Shown piece by piece: positions 25,915-34,171 of a DNA stretch of 64,000 bases (positions within the stretch are counted from its first letter, which is position 1; each line of letters starts with the position of its first letter). The notes beneath the pieces are model-generated. The model ran no database searches and was not told where the DNA came from. It saw only the letters and a program-made list of their open reading frames with translations. The stretch covers positions 5,208,001-5,272,000 of the forward strand of contig OZ244956.1 in assembly GCA_965222505.1 (NCBI GenBank), given 5' to 3'. This DNA is from G965222505 sp965222505 (lineage in GTDB: Bacteria; Bacteroidota; Rhodothermia; Rhodothermales; DATKEJ01). Made by a program: the position numbers and the translations under genes.

Positions 25915-26382
25915 TTATTTGCTTCGCATGAAGAACATAATGATCAGCGTGGAGACCACGGTGCCGATGACGCTCCCGAGTACAGCTTGGAAGATATAGG
26001 AACCCATGCTGAAGTAAGAGGTGGCATCGGCCTGGGTGAGGTGGCCTTGTTCGACGGCGTGGGCGGCCATGGTATCGAAAAAGCCTGGATTGATGAATTG
26101 AAAAAAGATGTATAGCACAACCGGACTCAAGACTGCCAACATCACTGCGATAATTACGCCAGACTTCACGCCGTCCAGGTAACTCATCTTACCGTCCAGG
26201 TCTTTCCATTTCTTCTCCCTGAGGGCCAGCACCAGAAGGAAGATCGCAATGGGAATCCAAAACATTGTGATGATGGGGTGGAGATCGATGTGGATGGTGT
26301 GCAACCCGACGGCATACTCCAGGCACGTCCAGATAAAGGCGGCAACGGAAATCAACAAACCCCATTTCAACTCGGTTTTCAT
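25915..26382 (-). CDS. DUF4199 membrane protein
   Basis: A 155-residue membrane protein of the DUF4199 family, common in Bacteroidota. Four membrane segments are visible (about 8-26, 40-52, 75-98, 125-150); the conserved phrase YLDGVKSGVIIAVM links segments two and three, and FFMRSK closes it. Biochemical role is unknown. It converges with the aldehyde dehydrogenase with only 3 bp between the two stops, so each transcript likely reads past the other's end. The region upstream holds the IS element. Confidence 0.85.
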   Translation of the reverse strand: MKTELKWGLLISVAAFIWTCLEYAVGLHTIHIDLHPIITMFWIPIAIFLLVLALREKKWKDLDGKMSYLDGVKSGVIIAVMLAVLSPVVLYIFFQFINPGFFDTMAAHAVEQGHLTQADATSYFSMGSYIFQAVLGSVIGTVVSTLIIMFFMRSK

Positions 26383-26501
26383 AGTCGCATCATAGATTGG
26401 TGTGAGGAAGGTGAAGGGAACCCGGAATAAAGTTCACCAATTGAAGATTGGAATATATGTTAAATATATGTAATGACAAAACGTTTTAGTTTCAGATATA
26501 A

Positions 26502-27500
26502 AATAATAATGCGAATCAAGAGTAGAAAGCGAGCATGAACATGGCCGCAGCGAGCCGACCATAGACATGAACCATCAAGCCTTTGGTCGAACGCACTTTT
26601 GAGGCTACTTCAATGCCCGTTTTCTCATTGATCCAGTTGAATAAACTTTCTATCGGCTGTCGCACCCGACTCACTGCCGTTGATTCGAGTTTCTGATCAA
26701 AATGCAAACGTTTCTGCCCCTTCTTTCGCTTGACGGGGGTATATAGCGTAACATTCTGTTCTTTCTTAAGTTGCTCTTTGAGCTTGTCGTCACTGTAGAT
26801 CTTGTCAGCGAAGAGTTCGCAGTCTTGCAAATACCCAAACAAGGGCCGAGCAAAACTCAAGTCATTCTCTGAAGCTGCTGAAATATGCAGCACCTCTGGT
26901 AAGGGAATCGACTTGTTTTTCCGAGTGGCCAAGGCATGCACTTTGACACCATGATAATAGGTCTTCTTCGAGCTACAATAGCCCTTGTTGGCCACTTCAC
27001 GGGCCACACGGGCACTACCGCTTCGACTGTTGTTTGCCAGCATCACCGGCATCGAATCCAAGATCTTGACCGATTCGACTAAGTGCTTACGCCCAGCTTG
27101 CCGGAGCATGGGTTCAATCAAGGCGTGAAAAACAGACCCGAGTGTGTTAACACGGTTTGCAAAAGCCTGATAACTCGGCAAGGCCGGAAACCAATCGAGT
27201 AGATGGTCCCGAGCGTAATCATGTATGGTTTTTATTTCTCTATGTTTACGCATAATGCCGAACAAGTAAAGCGTGATCGCTTCTTGGTCGCTGAACGCAG
27301 GCTTGTTGTTATTACTGAATCTCTGGGCGTGCACCCAAAGGCCGTCTTCAAGTTGATCAGAGACGAACAAAAACAGGTCAATAAGCTTATATTGCCAATC
27401 CATAGAGCGTCGATTTGGTGTTTTGAGTGAGGGTTTGAAGATTCACTCTTAACATCTCGGCGCTCTATCGGGTTCTCAACCCTTGATTCGCATTAATAAT
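26502..27500 (-). mobile_element. IS982-like insertion sequence, complete
   Basis: The element proper spans 26508-27494 (987 bp). Its 16-bp ends are AATGCGAATCAAGAGT at 26508-26523 and, inverted, ACCCTTGATTCGCATT at 27479-27494, matching at 15 of 16 bases. Directly outside lie identical hexamers AATAAT at 26502-26507 and 27495-27500, the target-site duplication. One transposase gene fills almost the whole length, and its stop codon lies inside the left end. Intact ends, an intact gene and an exact duplication suggest a fairly recent insertion. Confidence 0.9.
26516..27403 (-). CDS. IS982-like DDE transposase
   Basis: A 295-residue DDE transposase. The first Asp is in KILDSMPVML, the second in ELFADKIYSDD, and the Glu in VRQPIESLFNWI. 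The segment NKGYCSSKKTYYHGVKVHAL is the GYC.KK.Y...K.H motif typical of IS982. The N-terminal part (to about 110) is helical and should bind the ends. The reading frame is intact, so it could be active. The coding strand is opposite to the genes on both sides apart from the DUF4199 gene. Confidence 0.88.
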   Translation of the reverse strand: MDWQYKLIDLFLFVSDQLEDGLWVHAQRFSNNNKPAFSDQEAITLYLFGIMRKHREIKTIHDYARDHLLDWFPALPSYQAFANRVNTLGSVFHALIEPMLRQAGRKHLVESVKILDSMPVMLANNSRSGSARVAREVANKGYCSSKKTYYHGVKVHALATRKNKSIPLPEVLHISAASENDLSFARPLFGYLQDCELFADKIYSDDKLKEQLKKEQNVTLYTPVKRKKGQKRLHFDQKLESTAVSRVRQPIESLFNWINEKTGIEVASKVRSTKGLMVHVYGRLAAAMFMLAFYS

Positions 27501-27806
27501 GGTTCTTTGATAACCTTGTGCAAGCGTACATGGGGTGCCGCTCTACCACCGGTCCGTGGTCATTGGTCCGTGGTCCAGTCATCTCAAAGAATTGTTATGT
27601 GGGCACGGAATAAGGCCGGAGTCGTTGACTTTCCAATTGAAAAAAGTGCAATCTGTCTTCCACGGCACATATCACTTCGACACCCATCTGAATCGGATTC
27701 ACTCTCGGTGGTTCCGCCAACGGGTATATAGTGGCCAATTCAGTTCGCCTAGATCAAAAGGAGCCTATGGCCCTTAGAAGCGTACCATAATTGGAGTCAA
27801 CCTCTA
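27501..27806. other. 306-bp gene-free region after the IS
   Basis: No convincing gene: open frames here show no domain or codon bias. One local repeat stands out, GGTCCGTGGTC twice at 27551-27575, with ATT between. A similar GACCACT word repeats just before the RND permease gene at 48720-48734. The promoter of the following small gene pair must lie here, but I do not see a clear -35/-10. Confidence 0.5.
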
Positions 27807-28025
27807 ATGATCCCAATGGATATGGCAAACGTTCCCAATTTAGACCGCAATGCCTTCTCTGTCATTACACTGGCCGAGCAGGATGAGGTCGATAAACGCT
27901 ACTGGAAGAGTAAAACGCCACATGAACGCCTCGAAGCTATCGAATTGACCAGGCAAATGCGCTATGGCTATGATCCCACTACCCTCCGACTTCAGCGCGT
28001 TCTTGAAGTTACTCGCCGTACATGA
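27807..28025 (+). CDS. small protein paired with nucleotidyltransferase
   Basis: A 72-residue protein whose C-terminal half reads VDKRYWKSKTPHERLEAIEL, then TRQMRYGYDPTTLRLQRVLE. From memory this is a small helical family often found directly before a nucleotidyltransferase gene in Bacteroidota and Cyanobacteria. The next gene starts 62 bp inside its end, in another frame, so the two are translated together. The arrangement resembles a toxin-antitoxin pair, the small protein being either antitoxin or helper. There is no known enzyme motif. Confidence 0.75.
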   Translation: MIPMDMANVPNLDRNAFSVITLAEQDEVDKRYWKSKTPHERLEAIELTRQMRYGYDPTTLRLQRVLEVTRRT

Positions 28026-28413
28026 AGTCCGGTATCTGCTCGTTGGTGGCTATGCCGTAGGTTACTATGGTTACGTTCGTGCCACAGCCGACATGGACCT
28101 GTGGGTATCGCGCGAGTCAGAAAATGCAACGCGGTTAGTATTGGCCTTGCGTGAGTTTGGATTTGACGTGCCGGAGTTGGAGGATGGGCTCTTCCTGAAG
28201 GAGAATCAGGTGATCCGAATGGGTATTCCACCGATACAGATTGAGATCATAACCTCCATATCGGGGGTAGAGTTTGCGGCCTGTTATGCTGAGCGTGAAG
28301 TGGCAAGTTGGGAAGATGTAGAAGTAAGCATAATCAGTTTGTCACGATTGAAGCAGAACAAGCGGGCCAGTGGTCGGCTGAAGGATTTGCTGGATTTGGA
28401 GTATCTGAGTTGA
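27964..28413 (+). CDS. DUF6036-like minimal nucleotidyltransferase
   Basis: A 149-residue minimal nucleotidyltransferase. The core reads YLLVGGYAVGYYGYVRATADMDLWVS: the GG strand and the DMD metal pair of the MNT fold. IPPIQIEIITSISGVEFAA forms the third acidic strand, and SLSRLKQNKRASGRLKDLLDLEYL is the C-terminal helix that follows in this group. Such proteins transfer a nucleotide to RNA or protein and act as antitoxin or toxin in MNT/HEPN and AbiE-type modules. The ATG at 27964 lies within the previous gene; ATG 27970 or TTG 28003 are alternatives. No HEPN partner is seen next to it. Confidence 0.85.
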   Translation: MAMIPLPSDFSAFLKLLAVHEVRYLLVGGYAVGYYGYVRATADMDLWVSRESENATRLVLALREFGFDVPELEDGLFLKENQVIRMGIPPIQIEIITSISGVEFAACYAEREVASWEDVEVSIISLSRLKQNKRASGRLKDLLDLEYLS

Positions 28414-28677
28414 TCATTGTGGCCTTGTGCCACATAACAACCGTTCCAGGCGACACAGGGCGTCGGTCGCAGAACTTGCGACTTTGTGCGCGGCGGAAAG
28501 GGTGTACCCCCAGCCCCGCGCACCTGAACTTGGTCCGATATAAGAAGTTTCAATAGAAGGCATACCTCACCCAGGACACCGATTTCATTTGCTTAAAATA
28601 TTTTGTACCTTAGGCTAAAGTCGGTGCAAATCAAGGTTAGATCAATTGTTGACTATCTGTGCAAATGTCTAAGCGGT
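28414..28677. other. 264-bp intergenic region upstream of the Pro-rich ORF
   Basis: Holds no supported gene. The first half is GC-rich (GACACAGGGCGTCGGTCGC, with an imperfect GTCGCAGAACTTGCGAC hairpin near 28468-28485), and the second half turns AT-rich (TTTGCTTAAAATATTTTG near 28588). That change marks the likely promoter of the following unit. GTCGCAGAACTTGCGAC pairs GTCGCA with TGCGAC across five bases. Confidence 0.4.
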
Positions 28678-28878
28678 ATGCTTACATATCATCCTCCACC
28701 AGGGGGCGGATCGCCGGAGCCGTCGCCGCCGCCCGATCCTCCGTTGCCGTCACCGTTGCCAGAGTTGATCGTAATCCATTTGAGCACCAAAAAGAGGAGG
28801 TCCATATTGCTATGGGTTGCGGTGTGGAGACGCGCACCTTGGAAGCGCGCGCACAGTGGTCTCCTCCCAGGTGTATAG
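28678..28878 (+). CDS. possible proline-rich peptide ORF
   Basis: A 66-residue frame starting at ATG 28678 and ending 5 bp before the ATG of the TPR membrane protein. Its first 31 residues are strikingly proline-rich (HPPPGGGSPEPSPPPDPP, then LPSPLPE), and its C-terminal half is hydrophobic and basic (STKKRRSILLWVAVWRRAPW). The same DNA also reads openly in the TPR gene's frame, so only one reading need be real. No family match is known to me. The placement would suit a short exported or membrane peptide linked to the TPR protein, but it may be chance in GC-rich sequence. Confidence 0.3.
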   Translation: MLTYHPPPGGGSPEPSPPPDPPLPSPLPELIVIHLSTKKRRSILLWVAVWRRAPWKRAHSGLLPGV

Positions 28879-28883
28879 AAAAA

Positions 28884-30479
28884 ATGCCGCCTACTACCTG
28901 GTTCTTAAGATACTGCTTTCTTTGGTTATGGACTGCATTTATTTGCCCATATCTCGCATATGGAGGAGGCGCCCCTGACCAGGAAAGATGCCGGGATTTT
29001 TCTCGGGCAATCTATCATCGCATGACCAACTTGCCCAGTCTGGACCCGCCGACACTGGAGTCTATCCTTGTAGAAATTGAGGAAGCGCGGGCCTGTTTTG
29101 GGGATGGACCGACGGTGGATGTGTCCTGGTTGATGCTGCAGCAGGGGAGTGTTTTAAAAGACTTACAGCGGTATGAAGAGGCAGAAGCGCTCGTAGATTT
29201 GATGTTTACCCGGCAATTTGAAATGGCCTCGGAGAATTACCGCGCCAAATTCTACATGCAGCGGTTTCATTTGGCCATGACGATGGGGAAGCATCAGGCG
29301 GCGCGGCGGGCCTATACCGAAGGGTTATTATACCGCCGGTATCTGCCGGTGCATCAACAAGCCATGTATGAACTGAACGGGGCCATCCTGGCGATCAATG
29401 CGGAGGAATACCTAGAATCTGCTGTGCTGGCTAAAGTTGCGTACGATCTGGTCCAGGACCCGCAAACGCCGGAGGCTGAATTCGCACGGGCAAAAGCCTT
29501 ACAGGTCAGGGCCGAGGCGATGTATCGGCAAGGAGAAAACCTCAAAGAAGCCGCCGGGTTATTCCGCAACGCCATTGCCGAATTTGAACGCCTCGGTCGT
29601 CTCAAACCTATCTCCGTATCTTATATCCTGCTTGGGAGGTGTCTGGTGATGGACGGGGACCTGGAAGCTGGCATTCAGGCCATGGAAATGGGACTTAACC
29701 TCGCCCGAAGAGAAAGCAACAAGCGGAGCGAGGTGCTGGCCCTGCACCGGTTGGGTATTACCTACAACGAAAAGATGGAGCCGGTCAAGGCGCTGGGCTA
29801 TCTGGATCTGGCGCTGGATCTCATGACCGAACATGCCATGGCAGAATTTCTGGGTGATGTACATCTAGGACGAGGAAATGCCTTGGCTCAACAGCAACAA
29901 CTTGACCTCGCCCAGGAAGCTTACAAAGAGGCCCTGGCGCTGGCAAGCGATGCCCGGGAAGATGCCTACCTTCGGGCGGAGGCTCACGCTGGCCTTACCG
30001 AAATACATGGCTTGCGGCTCGAAAGTCGGAGCCGGTGGTTTGCTGCCTTTCTCTTGCTCAGCCTGGTGCTCGGGGGCGGGATCGGTTATGGTTTGAGCCG
30101 TCGGAAGAACCTTGAACGTGATGCGCAACCCCTTCCTGAACCCAAGACTGCACCGCTTCTTAATGCGCGTGATCAGCATTTGCTGTCCTTGATTCAGGCG
30201 CTTTGTTTTGATACGGAAGCCCAGCAAGAGGCCCTGGATGCATACGACGTAACCTTGTATGCGCAACTTACCAGCACAGATCAGAAGGCCCTGCAAAGTG
30301 TGAAGATATTTGCATTGGCCCTGGCGGCCCTCGATGGATTTACGGGTCGGGCTCCCTATGAAACGTACCGCAAACGGCTTACGCAGCTTCGGATCTCCCT
30401 GGGGTGGCGCGTGGGTGCTCCCAGAGGCTTATACGGCTGGCGGATCTGGTTCATGGAACAGGAAGGCTCAATAAAATAA
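28884..30479 (+). CDS. TPR membrane protein, sensor-like
   Basis: A 531-residue protein with a signal peptide or N-terminal membrane segment (FLRYCFLWLWTAFICPYLAYG, about residues 6-26), a long array of tetratricopeptide-type helix pairs (about 40-380; e.g. GRCLVMDGDLEAGIQAMEMG, LGRGNALAQQQQLDLAQEAY), a membrane helix at about 385-405 (FAAFLLLSLVLGGGIGYGL), and a 110-residue cytoplasmic tail. The tail ends in YRKRLTQLRISLGW, which faintly recalls a winged-helix end. This is the layout of Bacteroidota TPR proteins that carry a DNA-binding or kinase tail, but no standard LuxR or histidine kinase motif is visible. I start it at 28884 because this gives the signal; an ATG at 28812 follows AGGAGGT and would add 24 residues. 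Confidence 0.7.
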   Translation: MPPTTWFLRYCFLWLWTAFICPYLAYGGGAPDQERCRDFSRAIYHRMTNLPSLDPPTLESILVEIEEARACFGDGPTVDVSWLMLQQGSVLKDLQRYEEAEALVDLMFTRQFEMASENYRAKFYMQRFHLAMTMGKHQAARRAYTEGLLYRRYLPVHQQAMYELNGAILAINAEEYLESAVLAKVAYDLVQDPQTPEAEFARAKALQVRAEAMYRQGENLKEAAGLFRNAIAEFERLGRLKPISVSYILLGRCLVMDGDLEAGIQAMEMGLNLARRESNKRSEVLALHRLGITYNEKMEPVKALGYLDLALDLMTEHAMAEFLGDVHLGRGNALAQQQQLDLAQEAYKEALALASDAREDAYLRAEAHAGLTEIHGLRLESRSRWFAAFLLLSLVLGGGIGYGLSRRKNLERDAQPLPEPKTAPLLNARDQHLLSLIQALCFDTEAQQEALDAYDVTLYAQLTSTDQKALQSVKIFALALAALDGFTGRAPYETYRKRLTQLRISLGWRVGAPRGLYGWRIWFMEQEGSIK

Positions 30480-31027
30480 CCCATCTCCCACAGGGAAATG
30501 TCCGTTTCTCCTTTGCGCTTCTCTGAGGGAAACTGGATTTGCTTGACACGCAGCTTTACGCATCGGATATTTGCACCGTCTAACCAAGACCTGCGTACTT
30601 GGAAGGTTGTATGGGTACATAATGCTTGGATATTGCAGGGTTAACTGGGTGCCTCTGTTTAGCGCTGCAACACGAGATGCAATGGAAGCCTCGGTAGCAA
30701 ATGGGACATACAGCCTGAGAGACATAAGGAAGAAGCTTCCCCAGGGACCTTCTCCGGTATGGCGCGTGTCCATCAAGGCGTAGGTGTTCGGAATGATACG
30801 GGCCGGCAGCCAGTAGCAACTGCTACTTCCACCACAGGCTGTCGGCCCGATGTTGTTTAGGGACGATTTCCACACACTTCTGTGACAACTGATATCAATT
30901 CTTTGAAATGACTGTGCAAAGGTTGAGCTAGGGCGTACGCTCTAGACATTCGTGTAAGGCTTGGAAGTCCCTGCAGAGGAAAAATGTGGCTTGAACAATT
31001 CGAGTGGGCGGAACGTAGGAAGGCACA
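30480..31027. other. 548-bp gene-free region with RNA-like structure
   Basis: No gene is convincing here; short open frames occur on both strands (30622-30783 plus, 30468-30875 minus) without family features. What stands out is folding potential: a nested stem at 30800-30848, a near-palindrome CTAGGGCGTACGCTCTAG at 30928-30945, and a distant pair AGGGAC (about 30859) with GTCCCT (about 30970). The region lies between the TPR protein and the ABC exporter, both on the plus strand. Confidence 0.5.
30800..30848. ncRNA. nested stem-loop, possible structured RNA
   Basis: GGGCCGGCAGCC (30800-30811) pairs with GGCTGTCGGCCC (30837-30848), 11 of 12 bases. Between them AGTAGC (30812-30817) pairs with GCTACT (30822-30827) around a four-base loop. 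This makes a coaxial stem of about 18 bp. No run of T follows, so a simple intrinsic terminator is unlikely. It does not match tmRNA, RNase P or 4.5S core motifs. Confidence 0.35.
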
Positions 31028-32869
31028 TTGTTTCATTTTTGTTATTCCTTCGGGTCTATTTTGAGCGAGAAAGAAAAGAAACCCCATCCCTTACGCAATG
31101 CCAATGCCTGGCGTGAAGCCCGTCGGTTAATTTGGCAGTACCGTGGCCGCCTGGTGATCGGGCTTGGATTGATGATTATCAGTCGGCTGGCCGGGTTGGT
31201 CTTGCCGACTAGTTCCAAGTATCTCATTGATGAGGTCATCGGCAAAGGCAATGCCGATCTACTGGTGCCGTTGGCTGTAGCTGTGGGGGTTGCTACGCTG
31301 GTGGAAGCCGGGACGTCCTTTACCCTTTCCCAGGTCATCAGTATTGCGGCGCAGAAGGCTATCATGGACATGCGCAAGCGGGTGCAGGCGCACGTAACGC
31401 GATTGCCGGTTCTGTTCTTCGATTCCAACAAAAGTGGCGAATTGATCTCCCGGATCATGTCCGATGCTGAAGGCATTCGCAACCTCGTCGGCACCGGTAT
31501 CATCCAACTGGTGGGCGGCTTTTTTACGGCCATCATCGCATTGGGTGTGTTGTTCTATCTGAGTTGGCAACTGACCACCTTTACGCTGGTGGTTCTTCTG
31601 GTCTTTGGCGGAGGGCTGGGTTTTGCCTTCAAACGGCTTCGGCCCATTTTCCGTGAACGCAATGTAATTCGGGCTGACGTAACCGGTCGATTGGGTGAGA
31701 CCCTCGGAGGCATTCGGATCGTGAAAGCCTACAACGTCGAGGAGCGGGAGCAGAAGACCTTTGCAGATGGCATCCTGAAGTTATTCAAAAACATCGCAAG
31801 TACCATTACGGGCATCTCTGCGATTACGTCCTTCGGTTCTTTTGTCATCGGGGTTATTGGGGTGGTGATGATCTTGGTGGGAGGGCATGCCATTCTTAGC
31901 GGGGAAATGACCCTTGGGGATTTTGTGATGTACATCTTCTTTACCGGCTTGCTGGCAGCACCGGTGATTCAGATTGCGTCCATCGGGACCCAGATCAGCG
32001 AGGCCTTAGCCGGGCTGGACCGCATCCGGGACCTCCTGAACCGGGAAACGGAGATGGATGAAGACGAATCCCGCCGGGCCTTGCCTGACATCCGAGGGGA
32101 CATTGCCTTTGAAGATGTGCATTTTGAATACGAGGAAGAGGTGCCGGTGTTAAAAGGTATATCCTTCGAGGCAAAGGCTGGAACGACCACGGCGTTGGTC
32201 GGCTCCAGCGGTTCCGGAAAAAGCACGCTGGTGAGTCTTGTGATGGCGTTCAACAAGCCGCAGCAGGGCCGGGTTTTACTGGATGGTGAAGAACTCTCCG
32301 ACCTCAAACTCGGTCAGTATCGCAAAATGCTTGGTGTGGTGATGCAGGAGAATTTCCTGTTTGACGGTACCGTTGAGGAGAATATCCGTTTTGCTCGCCC
32401 AACGGCCACCCAGGAGGAGATCGAGGCCGTTGCCAAAATCGCAAATGCCCACGACTTTATCATGGGTTTCCCTGATGGCTACGAATCCGTCGTCGGCGAG
32501 CGGGGCATCAAACTCTCCGGGGGGCAGCGGCAGCGCATCGCCATCGCCCGGGCCATCCTGGCCGATCCCAAGGTCCTGGTGCTGGACGAAGCCACGTCCA
32601 GCCTCGACAGCGAAAGCGAAGCCCTCATCCAGGAAGGACTCAATCGGCTCCGCCAGGGCCGCACCACCTTTGTGATTGCCCACCGCCTTTCAACCATCCG
32701 CAGTGCCGATCAAATTCTGGTGCTGGAAGATGGGAAAATTGTCGAACGCGGCTCGCACGAAGAACTGATCGAACAACAGGGTCGGTACCGCGAACTCCAC
32801 GACCGCCAGCACGCCTGGGAACAGAATCGTTTCGTCAACCCCGGCGAGGTGCTACGTTCTATGTTTTGA
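31028..32869 (+). CDS. MsbA-like ABC exporter
   Basis: A 613-residue half-transporter with six membrane helices (about 40-310) and a C-terminal nucleotide-binding domain. Walker A GSSGSGKST (about 390-398), the signature LSGGQRQRIAIARAI, Walker B KVLVLDEATSSLDSE and the H-loop IAHRLSTIRSA are present. The MsbA/lipid exporter group flips lipid A or other amphipaths as a homodimer; drug export is an alternative. The start is not an ATG: TTG 31028 follows AGGAAGG by five bases, and TTG 31061 gives a shorter N-terminus; no ATG precedes the first helix. The gene stands alone, with a minus-strand GT gene converging after a 63-bp gap. Confidence 0.93.
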   Translation: MFHFCYSFGSILSEKEKKPHPLRNANAWREARRLIWQYRGRLVIGLGLMIISRLAGLVLPTSSKYLIDEVIGKGNADLLVPLAVAVGVATLVEAGTSFTLSQVISIAAQKAIMDMRKRVQAHVTRLPVLFFDSNKSGELISRIMSDAEGIRNLVGTGIIQLVGGFFTAIIALGVLFYLSWQLTTFTLVVLLVFGGGLGFAFKRLRPIFRERNVIRADVTGRLGETLGGIRIVKAYNVEEREQKTFADGILKLFKNIASTITGISAITSFGSFVIGVIGVVMILVGGHAILSGEMTLGDFVMYIFFTGLLAAPVIQIASIGTQISEALAGLDRIRDLLNRETEMDEDESRRALPDIRGDIAFEDVHFEYEEEVPVLKGISFEAKAGTTTALVGSSGSGKSTLVSLVMAFNKPQQGRVLLDGEELSDLKLGQYRKMLGVVMQENFLFDGTVEENIRFARPTATQEEIEAVAKIANAHDFIMGFPDGYESVVGERGIKLSGGQRQRIAIARAILADPKVLVLDEATSSLDSESEALIQEGLNRLRQGRTTFVIAHRLSTIRSADQILVLEDGKIVERGSHEELIEQQGRYRELHDRQHAWEQNRFVNPGEVLRSMF

Positions 32870-32932
32870 GTTGTGCGTGCACGTAATAAATTCCTCCAAA
32901 CCGCGCAAGAAGTACAGGCCAATTCGGTCGAG

Positions 32933-34171
32933 TCAATAGTCTGATGTGATAGGCTTCCCCTGTGCCATGGCATGCAGGTTTTCAGCGAAACGGTCGATGA
33001 TGCGGTTGCGCTCGTAAAAGCTGGCGCGTAAGATTGCATTTTTCTGCCAGCTGTAAAACGGTTCAGGGTCTTCCAAGGCCGATTGGAGACGTACCTCCAC
33101 CTCGTCCAGGGTATCCCATGAAAACCAGGGCCCGGGTTGGGCAGTCTTCATTTCATCTCCAAGGGGTGTTGTTGCATCAGAGACCGCCAGAATCGCAGAA
33201 CCTGAACCCATGCCGGGGATCATCTTACTCGGAATGAAGGAGCCGCCACTACCGCTTTTCTCGGTGATTACAAAAAAGTCGGTATCGTGCAGGGCCTGTG
33301 CAAAGGCGGTTTCATCCAGGAACGGGCCCCAATTATAGCGTGGGTCATCTAGGGTTTTGATCCAGGCACGGATAGCATCGGCCCCGCTGCCATTGCCATG
33401 AATCTGAAAGTGGAAGGGCAGCGTGCTTTTTTGGAGGTGTTTGCAAAAATCCAGTAGCCCCTGCTTGGCCCCGATGTTGCCCGCATACAATAAGCGAATC
33501 GGGCTGCCGAGTGGCCGCCCCACTTTGTCTGGCAGTCGGGCAATTTGGGAAGCCAGGGAAGCGTTAAGCCAATTCGGGAGGTACATCAGCGGCTGTGTGC
33601 CCTTCCGAATCGCACGGAGCCGTTTCATCATAACCGGAGAAATGGAACTCCATACGGTAGTCCGGTTGAAGAGGCCGTTTTGAATCCGGGCGAGCCATTT
33701 GTTCACAATTCCCATTTTGGAAATTCCGCTGGCTGCCGCTGCATCGGCTGAGAGATCCTGTACGTTGAGCCACAAGGGTTTACGATGGAGCCACTTATTC
33801 AGTACGCCAAAAGCCACGGCTCCGACCAGTGGGCAGTAAACCATCACGGCATCAAAGGACCTGCCCCGATGAAGCCGCCGCATCAACGACCCCCAAAATG
33901 AAGCTTCATACAATAAGCGTTGGCCAAGGGAATTCGGATCTCGGGGGATATACAAACCATACCGCTCCACCTGAACGCCTTGTTCGACATACTTTTGGAT
34001 TCGCCAGCCGTTTTTCCCACTTTTATCCTTCCATTCCGGGTAGTAGGGATATGCACATCGTACCGTTACGTCAATGTCCCGCTCGGCCAGCGCAAAGCAC
34101 ATGTCGCTAAATACGGCAGCGCCCCCGCCTCGATCCGGATGGAATACATTGACAATAACAAGTAATCGCAT
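32933..34171 (-). CDS. GT4 family glycosyltransferase (WcaI-like)
   Basis: A 412-residue GT-B glycosyltransferase. The N-terminal nucleotide-proximal glycine loop HPDRGGGAAVFSDMCFALAE, the segment PLWLNVQDLSADAAAASGI and the donor-side IRLLYAGNIGAKQGLLDF and ILAVSDATTPLGDEM are typical of colanic-acid WcaI-type enzymes. It should add a sugar to a surface glycan from the cytoplasmic side. Its start codon overlaps the stop of the upstream epimerase gene by one base, so the two form an operon. The epimerase makes it likely that the pair supplies and attaches a modified hexose. Confidence 0.88.
   Translation of the reverse strand: MRLLVIVNVFHPDRGGGAAVFSDMCFALAERDIDVTVRCAYPYYPEWKDKSGKNGWRIQKYVEQGVQVERYGLYIPRDPNSLGQRLLYEASFWGSLMRRLHRGRSFDAVMVYCPLVGAVAFGVLNKWLHRKPLWLNVQDLSADAAAASGISKMGIVNKWLARIQNGLFNRTTVWSSISPVMMKRLRAIRKGTQPLMYLPNWLNASLASQIARLPDKVGRPLGSPIRLLYAGNIGAKQGLLDFCKHLQKSTLPFHFQIHGNGSGADAIRAWIKTLDDPRYNWGPFLDETAFAQALHDTDFFVITEKSGSGGSFIPSKMIPGMGSGSAILAVSDATTPLGDEMKTAQPGPWFSWDTLDEVEVRLQSALEDPEPFYSWQKNAILRASFYERNRIIDRFAENLHAMAQGKPITSDY

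Noticed and set aside
28282..28556. Minus-strand and second-frame open frames across 28284-28556
   Set aside because: They overlap the nucleotidyltransferase 3' end and GC-rich intergenic DNA, with no signs of coding.
30571..30783. Plus-strand 70-codon frame (TTG start) in the same gap
   Set aside because: Plausible composition but no family and no ribosome site; kept only as a note in the gap entry.
30468..30875. Minus-strand open frame of 135 codons in the structured gap
   Set aside because: Begins inside and reads through the stem at 30800-30848, overlaps the TPR gene's last codons, and has no recognisable domain or codon bias; likely a chance frame.
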